A DNA stretch of 16,754 bases from JACRPZ01 sp040758255 (GTDB lineage: Bacteria; Nitrospirota; Thermodesulfovibrionia; UBA6902), in NCBI GenBank assembly GCA_040758255.1, contig JBFLVX010000038.1, forward strand, positions 1 to 16,754. The letters run 5' to 3'. Shown here one piece after another: positions 1 through 6,834 of this stretch. The notes under the pieces are model-generated. The model searched no databases and was not told where the DNA came from. It saw only the letters and a list, made by a program, of their open reading frames with translations. Each line of letters opens with the position of its first letter. Within the stretch, counting starts at the first letter, position 1. A program made the translations under genes and the position numbers.

Positions 1-1
1 C

Positions 2-118
2 AAAGAGAAGTTCCCTTTGTACTTAAAAGAGATGGAATTCAGATACAATAATAGAGCCAATGACATATTCACCCTGTTAGTTGAAAAACTCTGTAAAACG
101 GTACCAAAAGTTTTATAA
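2..118 (+). CDS. C-terminal end of an IS1595/ISXO2-like transposase (partial, 5' end outside window)
   Basis: An open frame entering from the left edge reads KEKFPLYLKEMEFRYNNRAND and then IFTLLVEKLCKTVPKVL before a TAA at 116-118. The pattern 'LYLKE-x-EFRYNNR-x(3)-IF-x-LL' resembles the C-terminal end of DDE transposases of the IS1595/ISXO2 group, which usually stop soon after an 'EFR(F/Y)N(H/N)R' segment. Only 38 residues are visible, so whether the gene is intact cannot be judged. No terminal inverted repeat could be identified between the stop and the hrcA promoter. The family call is from recalled similarity of a short stretch; the open frame and stop are seen directly. Confidence 0.62.
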   Translation, partial: KEKFPLYLKEMEFRYNNRANDIFTLLVEKLCKTVPKVL

Positions 119-157
119 TCACCTAATTTTATTATGTATTATCAAGGCTCAGCATTC

Positions 158-187
158 TTGACACAATTTTAGCTTTGTTGCTATTAT
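158..187 (+). promoter_or_regulatory. sigma70-type promoter of the hrcA operon
   Basis: TTGACA at 158-163 is a perfect -35 box. TATTAT at 182-187, 18 bases downstream, matches the -10 consensus at 5 of 6 positions. Transcription would start near 194-196, inside the CIRCE operator, leaving a leader of only about 20 bases before the hrcA start codon. Confidence 0.75.
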
Positions 188-212
188 AGCACTCTACTGC
201 GAAGAGTGCTAA
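186..212 (+). promoter_or_regulatory. CIRCE operator (HrcA binding site)
   Basis: The arms ATAGCACTC (186-194) and GAGTGCTAA (204-212) are separated by 9 bases, matching the CIRCE consensus TTAGCACTC-N9-GAGTGCTAA with one mismatch in the first base. It overlaps the end of the -10 box, covers the expected transcription start, and ends 4 bases before the hrcA ATG, so bound HrcA would block RNA polymerase directly. The element would also be in the mRNA leader next to the start codon. The first downstream gene encodes the cognate repressor, which makes autoregulation very likely. Confidence 0.95.
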
Positions 213-216
213 CCAG

Positions 217-1254
217 ATGAGTGAACTTAACGAAAGAACCGAAAGAATACTTCGGGCAATAATTCAGAGTTATATAGATCTTAATGTGCCTATAGGCTCA
301 TCCATGGTTACCAGGCGTTTTTCTTTTGGCCTGTCGCCTGCCACTATCAGAAATATAATGGCGGCGCTGGAGGAATTAGGTTATATAACTCAACCGTATA
401 CTTCTGCGGGAAGAGTGCCTACAGAAAGAGGATATAAACATTACGTTGACACACTGCTAAAAGAGTACTCCCTTTCAATGAACAAAGCAATAGTACACGA
501 ACTCTTCCACAGGCTGCGCGGTATCGAAAAAGACTTGCAAAGGCTTATAAATGAAACATCAAAAACACTCTCATTCTTTTCAAGTTATCTCGGCATAGTA
601 ACTCCTCCCAAATCAGAAGACAGGACGCTGAAACATATCAGGGTTATTAAATATGCAAGCAATAAGGCCCTAAGCATTTTGATATTTGGAGATGGTACCG
701 TTAAAAACAGACTAATAGACCTTGAAAGAGCTTATACGCAGAGGGACCTTGACAAGATAACTAATTACCTGAACATAAGCTTTGGAGGCATATCATTAAG
801 TGAAGTTAAGGATCGAGTTGCATACCAACTGTCCAGAGAAAGCATAATCTGCGACAGACTGATAGCCAAATCACTAATGGTATGTAAAGAATTGATCAGT
901 ATGGAAAATGAAGACATGCTAATGGAGGGGCTCACTGGCGCAAGCAACCTGCCGGATTTTGCAGATATAAATGAAATAAAGGATATCTTGAAAGCTATCG
1001 AAGACAAACACCTTATGCTAAAGCTTCTTGCTCAGGTGGATAGTTCTGAAGGGGTTCAGGTTTTTGTAGGATTAGAAAATATAATCCCATCAATGAAAAA
1101 GTTGAGCATGGTTGTCTCAACATATACTGACGGCATGGATGCCCGCGGAACAATCGGGATAATCGGACCTACAAGAATGAATTACAAAGAATTAATACCT
1201 ATTGTTGATCGAACAGCAAAGACTCTGACAAAGGTTTTATCAGAATCACAATAA
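217..1254 (+). CDS. hrcA: Heat-inducible transcription repressor HrcA
   Basis: HrcA binds CIRCE operators and represses chaperone genes; in known systems its folding depends on GroEL, or possibly other chaperones, so it loses activity on heat stress. The 345-residue length is typical. The N-terminal winged-helix region (about residues 5-80) contains the family pattern 'G-SSMVTRRF...LSPATIRN-MA-LE-LGYI-QPYTSAGR-PTE-GY--YVD', followed by the long dimerisation and inserted domains; a conserved C-terminal stretch reads 'GTIGIIGPTRMNYKELIPIV'. The ATG at 217 is preferred because homologs begin with a short 'LNERTERIL' helix. The Shine-Dalgarno is poor (GAAGAG) and lies inside the CIRCE right arm. 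It is the first gene of the hrcA-grpE-dnaK-dnaJ operon. Confidence 0.97.
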   Translation: MSELNERTERILRAIIQSYIDLNVPIGSSMVTRRFSFGLSPATIRNIMAALEELGYITQPYTSAGRVPTERGYKHYVDTLLKEYSLSMNKAIVHELFHRLRGIEKDLQRLINETSKTLSFFSSYLGIVTPPKSEDRTLKHIRVIKYASNKALSILIFGDGTVKNRLIDLERAYTQRDLDKITNYLNISFGGISLSEVKDRVAYQLSRESIICDRLIAKSLMVCKELISMENEDMLMEGLTGASNLPDFADINEIKDILKAIEDKHLMLKLLAQVDSSEGVQVFVGLENIIPSMKKLSMVVSTYTDGMDARGTIGIIGPTRMNYKELIPIVDRTAKTLTKVLSESQ

Positions 1255-1265
1255 GGAGATTTTTT

Positions 1266-1850
1266 ATGACGGAAGAAGAAAATGACGACGTTGTCTATGA
1301 TATAGACAAGGAAGAAGCCTATAGTGAAGTACCTCTTGAGGAGACAACGGAGAGGTCAAATAACATCGAGGCATTAAAAAAATCTCTTTCAGAGCAGAAT
1401 GACAAATATCTCAGGCTTTACGCCGAATTTGAAAATTATAAAAAATTTGCCTCAAGACAAAAAGAAGATCAACTTAAATATGCAAATGAAAGTCTTCTGA
1501 AAGATCTTCTTACTGTCATTGACCATCTCGAACTTGCGCTTCAACACTCTTCGGATGATAAAGTTTCAGACCCGCTGGCTAAAGGGGTTGAGATGACTTT
1601 GAAGGAGCTGAAAACCTTAATGGAAAAGTACGGTTTAGTTAGTATTGATGCCATTGGAAAACCCTTTGATCCAAATATTCACCATGCAATGTCTCAAATA
1701 GAAGATGATGGAGTTGACGAGAATACCGTTATTGAAGAGTTTAGAAAAGGGTATATGTTGAAAGATAGGTTATTAAGAGCACCCCTTGTAGGCGTATCCA
1801 AAAAAATACCGAAAGAACTAAATAAATCAGAAATAAAAGAGGAGGAATAA
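1266..1850 (+). CDS. grpE: Nucleotide exchange factor GrpE
   Basis: GrpE releases ADP from DnaK and so resets the chaperone cycle in the cytoplasm. The 194-residue protein has the expected plan: an acidic disordered N-terminus (residues 1-30), a long charged helix/coiled coil containing 'KYLRLYAEFENYKKFASRQKED' character (about 45-75), a four-helix-bundle region, and the C-terminal beta domain with the signature 'G-PFDPNIHHAM--------ENTVIEEFRKGYMLKDRLLRAPLVGVSK' (about 130-178). It starts 11 bases after hrcA behind a clear AAGGAG, and ends 6 bases before dnaK. It has no promoter or CIRCE of its own, so it should be transcribed from the hrcA promoter. Confidence 0.97.
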   Translation: MTEEENDDVVYDIDKEEAYSEVPLEETTERSNNIEALKKSLSEQNDKYLRLYAEFENYKKFASRQKEDQLKYANESLLKDLLTVIDHLELALQHSSDDKVSDPLAKGVEMTLKELKTLMEKYGLVSIDAIGKPFDPNIHHAMSQIEDDGVDENTVIEEFRKGYMLKDRLLRAPLVGVSKKIPKELNKSEIKEEE

Positions 1851-1856
1851 ATAATT

Positions 1857-3779
1857 ATGGGAAGAGTCATTGGAATAGATCTTGGGACAACCAATTCAGT
1901 GGTAGCAGTAATGCAGGGCGGTGAACCTTTCATAATAGCTAATCAGGAAGGAACAAGAACCACTCCCTCTGTAGTTGCCTTCACTGAAAAAGGCGAAAGA
2001 TTAATCGGGCAGGTTGCCAAGAGACAGGCTATAACAAACCCTGAAAATACCGTCTTCTCAATCAAAAGGCTTATGGGTAGAAAATTTAATTCCCCTGAAG
2101 CAAAAACAGCAGAAAAGAAACTCCCGTACAAGATAGTCAGCGCCTCAAATGGTGACGCACATGTTGAGTCGCGCGGGAAGACATACTCTCCGCCGGAAAT
2201 ATCAGCCATGATCCTCCAGAAGCTCAAGCAGGCTGCTGAAGATTATCTTGGTGAGCCGGTAACCGATGCAGTAATAACAGTTCCGGCATATTTTGACGAC
2301 AGTCAGCGCCAGGCAACCAAGGATGCCGGGAAAATAGCCGGGCTGAATGTTCTAAGGATAATAAATGAACCGACTGCCGCTTCCCTTGCCTATGGCATGG
2401 ATAAGAAGAAAGAAGAGAAGATAGCTGTTTTTGACCTTGGCGGCGGAACATTTGACATCTCTATTCTTGAAATCGGCGAAGGGGTTGTTGAAGTCAAGTC
2501 CACTAACGGAGATACATTCCTCGGAGGTGATGATTTTGATATCGCTATAATGGAATGGCTTGTTTCAGAATTTAAGAAAGAGTCCGGCATTGACCTCAGC
2601 CACGACAAGATGGCCCTTCAAAGACTTAAGGAAAGCGCTGAAAAGGCAAAGATCGAGCTTTCATCGGCGATGGATACAGAGATTAATCTTCCTTTTATTA
2701 CCGCAGATGCAAGCGGTCCAAAGCATCTGCTGATGAAACTCTCCCGTGCCAAATTTGAGCAGCTTGTTGGAGACCTTATTCAAAAAACCATTGAGCCTTG
2801 CAGGAAGGCTCTTGCCGATGCAGAATTAAACCCGAAGGATATTGATGAAGTAATCCTGGTTGGAGGGCAGACAAGGACGCCGAAAGTTCAGGAGGTGGTT
2901 AAAGAGTTCTTTAAGAAAGAGCCTTCAAAAGCTGTTAACCCTGATGAGGTTGTAGCAGCAGGCGCGGCGATACAGGCTGGTGTGCTTAAAGGCGACGTGA
3001 AAGATGTTCTTTTGCTTGATGTCACCCCCCTCTCCCTCGGCATTGAGACCCTCGGCGGCATATTTACAAAGCTTATCGAACGGAACACAACCATACCTGT
3101 AAAGAAAAGCCAGACATTCTCAACCGCGGCAGATAACCAGCCCGCTGTTACCATTAAAATATGCCAAGGCGAAAGGGAGATGGCCTCAGACAATAAAATG
3201 CTTGGCAACTTTGAACTTATCGGGATACCTCCGGCGCCAAGGGGCATTCCTCAAATAGAAGTGACTTTCGACATAGACGCCAATGGGATACTCCATGTTT
3301 CAGCAAAAGATAAGGGCACAGGGAAAGAGCAGTCAATCAGAATCACCGCATCAAGCGGGCTCTCTGAAGAAGAGATAAAGAGCATGACCAGCAATGCCGA
3401 GTCTCATGCGGAAGAGGATAAAAAGAGACGCCGTCTTGCAGAAACGGTTAATGAAGCAGACACTCTAATATATACAGTTGAAAAATCATTAACTGAACAT
3501 GGAGATAAGATCGCAGAGGATGAAAAGCAGAAGGTCAGGAACGCTCTTGAGAATTGCAAAAGACTGAAAGACTCAGCCCGTGATGCAGATGAACTCAAAA
3601 AAGCGATCACAGAACTGACCACAGCCTCTCACAAGATCGCGGAAGAGATGTATAAAACGCAGTCCGCCGGAGCTCATCAGACAGAAGCCGATACTGGCGG
3701 TGCATCAAGCGGAACACAGAAGGAAAAAGAAGACGTGGTAGAAGCTGAGTTTGAGGAAACGGACAAGAAAGACAACTGA
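1857..3779 (+). CDS. dnaK: Chaperone protein DnaK (Hsp70)
   Basis: This is the ATP-driven Hsp70 that binds unfolded segments, working with DnaJ and GrpE from the same operon. The 640-residue length is usual. Nucleotide-binding domain signatures are GIDLGTTNS (5-13), DLGGGTFDIS (193-202) and ILVGGQTRTPKV (333-344); the linker/substrate domain begins around 'DVLLLDVTPLSLGIET' and a lidded helical domain follows. The tail ends with the acidic 'VVEAEFEETDKKDN', the usual type of DnaK C-terminus. GAGGAGG about 11 bases upstream serves as ribosome site. The TGA stop (3777-3779) lies in the first unit (AACTGAA) of a heptamer repeat that fills the gap to dnaJ, so the last one or two residues may be contributed by that element. 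Confidence 0.98.
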   Translation: MGRVIGIDLGTTNSVVAVMQGGEPFIIANQEGTRTTPSVVAFTEKGERLIGQVAKRQAITNPENTVFSIKRLMGRKFNSPEAKTAEKKLPYKIVSASNGDAHVESRGKTYSPPEISAMILQKLKQAAEDYLGEPVTDAVITVPAYFDDSQRQATKDAGKIAGLNVLRIINEPTAASLAYGMDKKKEEKIAVFDLGGGTFDISILEIGEGVVEVKSTNGDTFLGGDDFDIAIMEWLVSEFKKESGIDLSHDKMALQRLKESAEKAKIELSSAMDTEINLPFITADASGPKHLLMKLSRAKFEQLVGDLIQKTIEPCRKALADAELNPKDIDEVILVGGQTRTPKVQEVVKEFFKKEPSKAVNPDEVVAAGAAIQAGVLKGDVKDVLLLDVTPLSLGIETLGGIFTKLIERNTTIPVKKSQTFSTAADNQPAVTIKICQGEREMASDNKMLGNFELIGIPPAPRGIPQIEVTFDIDANGILHVSAKDKGTGKEQSIRITASSGLSEEEIKSMTSNAESHAEEDKKRRRLAETVNEADTLIYTVEKSLTEHGDKIAEDEKQKVRNALENCKRLKDSARDADELKKAITELTTASHKIAEEMYKTQSAGAHQTEADTGGASSGTQKEKEDVVEAEFEETDKKDN

Positions 3780-3855
3780 AAACTAAGAACTGGGAACTCG
3801 GAACTAAGAAATAACAAACTTTAACTTTTTAGTTCTCAGTTCTTACTTCCCATTT
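3774..3855. repeat. Heptamer repeat element A (AACTNNN arms, inverted)
   Basis: The left arm is five head-to-tail 7-base units: AACTGAA, AACTAAG, AACTGGG, AACTCGG, AACTAAG (3774-3808). The right arm carries the complementary pattern NNNAGTT: TTTAGTT, CTCAGTT, then decayed CTTACTT and CCCATTT (3828-3855). TAAGAACTGGGAACT (3784-3798) pairs with AGTTCTCAGTTCTTA (3831-3845) at 14 of 15 positions or better if G-U counts, so the dnaK-dnaJ mRNA would form a long hairpin here. It contains the dnaK stop and ends 9 bases before the dnaJ ATG. The unit is the same AACTNNN type as the array inside cusA at 10603-10637. Confidence 0.85.
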
Positions 3856-3864
3856 TAAACGTAA

Positions 3865-4974
3865 ATGAAAGACTATTATCAGACACTCGAATCAGAACGA
3901 AATGCCTCTGAAGCTGATTTAAAAAAAGCTTACAGGAGACTCGCCCTTAAATACCATCCTGACAGAAATCCAGGGGATAAAAACAGCGAAGAAAAGTTCA
4001 AGGAGATAAATGAAGCTTACTCCTGCTTAAGCGATCCTCAGAAGAGAGCCAATTATGATAACTTTGGCACTGCTGAAGGCATGGGAGCAGGCTTTGGCAA
4101 TTTCTCCTCCAACTTCGAGGATATCTTCGATATTTTTGGCGATTTTTTTGGTAACGCTGCAGGGGGAAGCAGAAGAAGACGCCCTTCAAAGGGGCAAGAC
4201 CTCCGTTACGACCTTGAGTTGAATCTTAAAGAAGCTGTTTTTGGCGTTGGAAAAGAGATCGTTATCCCAAGATGGGTGAACTGCGCTGTCTGTAATGGAA
4301 CCGGTTCTAAACCCGGCAAGGGTCCTGATACATGCACTACCTGCAAAGGTTCCGGAGAGACAAAACTCCAGCAGGGCTTCTTCTCAATATCAAGGACATG
4401 CGGCAGGTGCGGAGGCACAGGCAGTATAATCACAGACCCATGTTCCGATTGCAAGGGACAGGGCAAGATTAGAGAAAAACGGACTGTCTCTCTTAAAGTT
4501 CCTCCCGGCGTGGATACAGGAATAAGGCTCAAGGTTTCCGGCGAAGGCGAAGCCGGAAGTTTAGGCGGACCAAACGGCGACCTCTACGTAGTAATAGATG
4601 TCCTTCCTCATCCGTTCTTCAAAAGAAAAGGCAATGACCTTCATTGTGAAGTGCCTATATCTTTTGTACAGGCAGCGCTCGGAGTTGAGATTGAAGTGCC
4701 CACCATTGACGAAAATACGTTCATAAAAATCCCCGCCGGAACGCCTTCAGGGAGGGTCTTTCATTTGAGGGGTAAAGGAGCTAATAAACTTGGCGGTTAC
4801 GGTAAAGGAGACCAATATGTAACCGTCTTCGTGGACGTGCCTAAGAAACTGACTGCAAGACAGAAAGAACTCTTAAAAGAATTTGCCGAGATAAGCGGCG
4901 ACAACACCTCCGATACACTTATGGACAAGATAAAACATATGTTCCATAATAACCATCAGGAAAAAGCAAAGTAA
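3865..4974 (+). CDS. dnaJ: Chaperone protein DnaJ (Hsp40)
   Basis: DnaJ delivers substrates to DnaK and stimulates its ATPase. The 369-residue protein has a J domain with the HPD motif at residues 31-33, a Gly/Phe-rich segment (about 70-105, with 'GAGFGNF' and 'DIFGDFFG'), four CxxCxGxG zinc motifs beginning at C140, C157, C179 and C193, and the C-terminal substrate-binding domains, so it is a full type I DnaJ. The start is fixed: an in-frame TAA sits at 3862-3864 and the J domain begins at residue 2. No Shine-Dalgarno is visible; the upstream sequence is the pyrimidine-rich arm of element A. Translation may depend on coupling to dnaK or on a leaderless-like or weak initiation. Confidence 0.97.
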   Translation: MKDYYQTLESERNASEADLKKAYRRLALKYHPDRNPGDKNSEEKFKEINEAYSCLSDPQKRANYDNFGTAEGMGAGFGNFSSNFEDIFDIFGDFFGNAAGGSRRRRPSKGQDLRYDLELNLKEAVFGVGKEIVIPRWVNCAVCNGTGSKPGKGPDTCTTCKGSGETKLQQGFFSISRTCGRCGGTGSIITDPCSDCKGQGKIREKRTVSLKVPPGVDTGIRLKVSGEGEAGSLGGPNGDLYVVIDVLPHPFFKRKGNDLHCEVPISFVQAALGVEIEVPTIDENTFIKIPAGTPSGRVFHLRGKGANKLGGYGKGDQYVTVFVDVPKKLTARQKELLKEFAEISGDNTSDTLMDKIKHMFHNNHQEKAK

Positions 4975-4990
4975 GAATAATCCTGCCTTT

Positions 4991-5014
4991 TGCTGCACAT
5001 CTTTCAGCATTTTT
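4991..5014 (+). terminator. Possible weak terminator after dnaJ
   Basis: TGCTG (4991-4995) and CAGCA (5005-5009) can form a 5-bp stem with a 9-base loop, followed by five T residues (5010-5014). The stem is short, so this would be a weak terminator at best, but its place between the dnaJ stop and the next promoter fits the end of the heat-shock operon. Confidence 0.35.
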
Positions 5015-5044
5015 ATAACTTTTTCATATTTCCTTCATTATTTC

Positions 5045-5074
5045 TTCAAACATTTGCATTATTTTAGGTATAAT
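5045..5074 (+). promoter_or_regulatory. Probable sigma70 promoter of the metal-efflux operon
   Basis: A perfect TATAAT lies at 5069-5074, with TTCAAA (5045-5050, 4 of 6 matches to TTGACA) 18 bases upstream. The expected start near 5081 gives a leader of about 20 bases carrying a strong AAGGAGGAG ribosome site before the ATG at 5102. No clear operator dyad for a metal sensor (CueR/MerR-type long-spacer promoter) is evident. Confidence 0.55.
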
Positions 5075-5101
5075 TGAAACAACTAACAAAAGGAGGAGAA
5101 G

Positions 5102-5491
5102 ATGAAGAAGGTCTTAATTGTCTTAGTGAGCCTGTTGTTAATGTGCGGAGCAGCTTATGCAAAGGATTATGAGGTCAAGAAAAAGGCCGGCGATTATGAT
5201 GTTGAAATAAAAATTGACAAAAACCCGCCGGTTGTCGGAAAGAACAATATGGAGATCGAAATTAAAGACAAATCAGGCAAATATGTTACTGACGCAAAGG
5301 TTGTGATTGAATATGGTATGCCGGCCATGCCCGGTATGCCCGCCATGGATTACAAAACAGATGCGGAATTAAAGGGTGAAGAGTATAAAGCAACCATGGA
5401 TATCTCTATGTCCGGTTCGTGGAATATCGCTATAAAAATAACCCGTGGCGATAAAACATCTAAAGCGAAGTTCAGCGTGGATGCGCAATAA
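5102..5491 (+). CDS. Secreted YtkA/FixH-like protein with Met-rich motif, probable periplasmic metal-efflux accessory
   Basis: This 129-residue protein has a clear signal peptide (MKK-VLIVLVSLLLMCGAAYA, cleavage after A20) and a small beta-rich domain of the YtkA/FixH-like type ('VEIKIDKNPPVVGKNNMEIEI-D' followed by 'SGSWNIAIKITRGDKTSKAKFSV'). Residues 73-82 read MPAMPGMPAM, with methionines at 73, 76, 79 and 82; closely spaced methionines are typical Cu(I)/Ag(I) ligands in periplasmic proteins. It opens the efflux operon behind the window's strongest Shine-Dalgarno (AAGGAGGAG) and is followed by the three efflux components. A periplasmic copper-carrier or sensor role similar in idea to CusF is inference; it has no CusF fold signature. 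Its TAA stop lies in the first degenerate unit of repeat element B. Confidence 0.75.
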   Translation: MKKVLIVLVSLLLMCGAAYAKDYEVKKKAGDYDVEIKIDKNPPVVGKNNMEIEIKDKSGKYVTDAKVVIEYGMPAMPGMPAMDYKTDAELKGEEYKATMDISMSGSWNIAIKITRGDKTSKAKFSVDAQ

Positions 5492-5603
5492 GTCAGAAGT
5501 CAGATGACAGAACACAGAATCCAGACATTCACCCCCACCCTTACCTTCCCCCATCAAGGGGGAGGGAGGTTTTTGTCTGTGATCTGTGTTCTATGCTCTG
5601 TGC
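5488..5603. repeat. Heptamer repeat element B (AGANNNN / TCTNNNN arms around a C/G-rich hairpin)
   Basis: The left arm is a run of 7-base units: a degenerate ATAAGTC (containing the upstream stop codon), then AGAAGTC, AGATGAC, AGAACAC, AGAATCC and AGACATT (5495-5529). The right arm is TCTGTGA, TCTGTGT, TCTATGC, TCTGTGC (5576-5603), the reverse-complement pattern. In the middle, CCTTCCCCC (5544-5552) pairs with GGGGGAGGG (5558-5566) across an ATCAA loop. The element provides both possible starts and most of the signal peptide of the next gene. Its AGAACAC unit is the same as the one repeated inside the adaptor gene at 7259-7293. Confidence 0.85.
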
Positions 5604-6817
5604 TCCTTTTTCTAACCCCCGCCTTCGCCGATGAATTGAAACTTCAGCCTCTGATTGACGAGGCTCTGAAAAACAATCACGAAATTCTCATGTCAGAGGC
5701 AAGGTGGTCCGCCTCAAAATTCAGGATCCCGCAGGCAGAGAGTCTGTCCGATCCCATGTTCATGTTCGGCTATTTAAACGACGGTGTGAAAGACCTGTAC
5801 ACCTTTAACGATGAAATGGCGGCTGATTCTCAGTGGATGTTCTCTGCCTCCCAGATGTTTCCATATCCGGGAAAGTTATCGTTAAAAAAAGAGATGGCCT
5901 TTAGAGATTCCGAGAGCATCGGAGCATTGCTGGATTCAACACGCCTTAAGGTTACAGCAAGAGTAAAAGAGCTTTATTACGAATTGTTTCTCGCCAATAA
6001 AAGTATAGATCTTACAAAAGAGATGACCGCGCTTTTTACAAAGATTGAAGATGCGGCGCTTGCGCGGTATTCAACAGGAATGGCTCCTCAGCAGGAAATA
6101 TTAATGGCGCAGACCGAGAAATACATGCTCATGGAAAAAGAGGAGATGCTGAAACAGAGAGTGCAATCCCTCGAAGCAATGCTTAATAACACATTGGGCA
6201 AAGATGTAAAGACCCCTCTTGGCAGACCGACTGAACTACCCCCTACCCTGTTTGATCACGATGCAGATGAATTGATTAATACCGCATATGAAAATTCCCC
6301 TGAGATAAAATCCAGAGAGCGGATGATCAGAGGAGCAGAGACAAAGGTTCAAATGGCAGCGAAGGAGTATTATCCCGATTTCACGGTTAACGCGAATTAC
6401 TCTGTGAAAAATAAATACTATGAAGACATGTGGGGGCTTACCGCCACAATTAACATTCCAATATTTTACAGGACAAAGCAGCGGCAGGCTGTCCTGGAAT
6501 CAGAGGCAACTCTGTCTGAAGCAAGGCATGAGCTTGATGATGTGAAGTTCATGACAGCTTCAGAGATAAGGGACAATTATTCGATGCTCGAATCATCAGA
6601 GCGATTGATGGACTTGTACAAAAGCGGTTTACTCCCAAAGACATATCAGAATTTTGAATCTGCGCTTGCCGGATACTCAACAGGAAAAGTCGAGGCGATA
6701 ACGGTCATAACATCGCTGAAAGCAGTGATTGACTATGAACTTTCATACTGGAAACAATTTGCCGAGAGAGAAAAAGCTATTGCAAGACTGGAGGCATTGA
6801 CGGCAATCGGAAGCTAA
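5504..6817 (+). CDS. TolC/CusC-family outer-membrane efflux protein
   Basis: This is the outer-membrane channel of a tripartite metal pump. The mature part has the TolC-family layout: two repeats of long helices with beta strands, e.g. 'LQPLIDEALKNNHEI' near the N-terminus, 'RVKELYYELFLANKSIDLTKEM' and the second-repeat 'YYPDFTVNANYSV...NIPIFYRTKQRQAVLESEATLSEARHELDD'. The length of 437 is usual. The signal peptide (SVICVLCSVLLFLTPAFA, cleavage after A42) is type I; no lipobox is seen, unlike E. coli CusC. The start is uncertain: ATG 5504 lies in repeat element B with only a weak GAAG upstream; TTG 5573 sits just after GGGGGAGGGAGG, an excellent ribosome site that the element's hairpin would hide, but gives an uncharged N-terminus. 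Residues 1-34 are encoded by the repeat. Confidence 0.88.
   Translation: MTEHRIQTFTPTLTFPHQGGGRFLSVICVLCSVLLFLTPAFADELKLQPLIDEALKNNHEILMSEARWSASKFRIPQAESLSDPMFMFGYLNDGVKDLYTFNDEMAADSQWMFSASQMFPYPGKLSLKKEMAFRDSESIGALLDSTRLKVTARVKELYYELFLANKSIDLTKEMTALFTKIEDAALARYSTGMAPQQEILMAQTEKYMLMEKEEMLKQRVQSLEAMLNNTLGKDVKTPLGRPTELPPTLFDHDADELINTAYENSPEIKSRERMIRGAETKVQMAAKEYYPDFTVNANYSVKNKYYEDMWGLTATINIPIFYRTKQRQAVLESEATLSEARHELDDVKFMTASEIRDNYSMLESSERLMDLYKSGLLPKTYQNFESALAGYSTGKVEAITVITSLKAVIDYELSYWKQFAEREKAIARLEALTAIGS
5544..5566 (+). promoter_or_regulatory. Hairpin hiding a strong Shine-Dalgarno-like sequence
   Basis: CCTTCCCCC and GGGGGAGGG form a 9-bp stem (one G-U) with the loop ATCAA. The right strand of the stem is the best Shine-Dalgarno-like sequence near the outer-membrane factor gene, positioned for a start at TTG 5573. 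The stem is seen; any effect on translation is inference. Confidence 0.5.
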
Positions 6818-6834
6818 GAGGGAGAGGGAGGACC

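Noticed and set aside
1255..3864. A second CIRCE operator before grpE, dnaK or dnaJ
   Set aside because: No TTAGCACTC/GAGTGCTAA pair was found in these gaps; the only copy is before hrcA.
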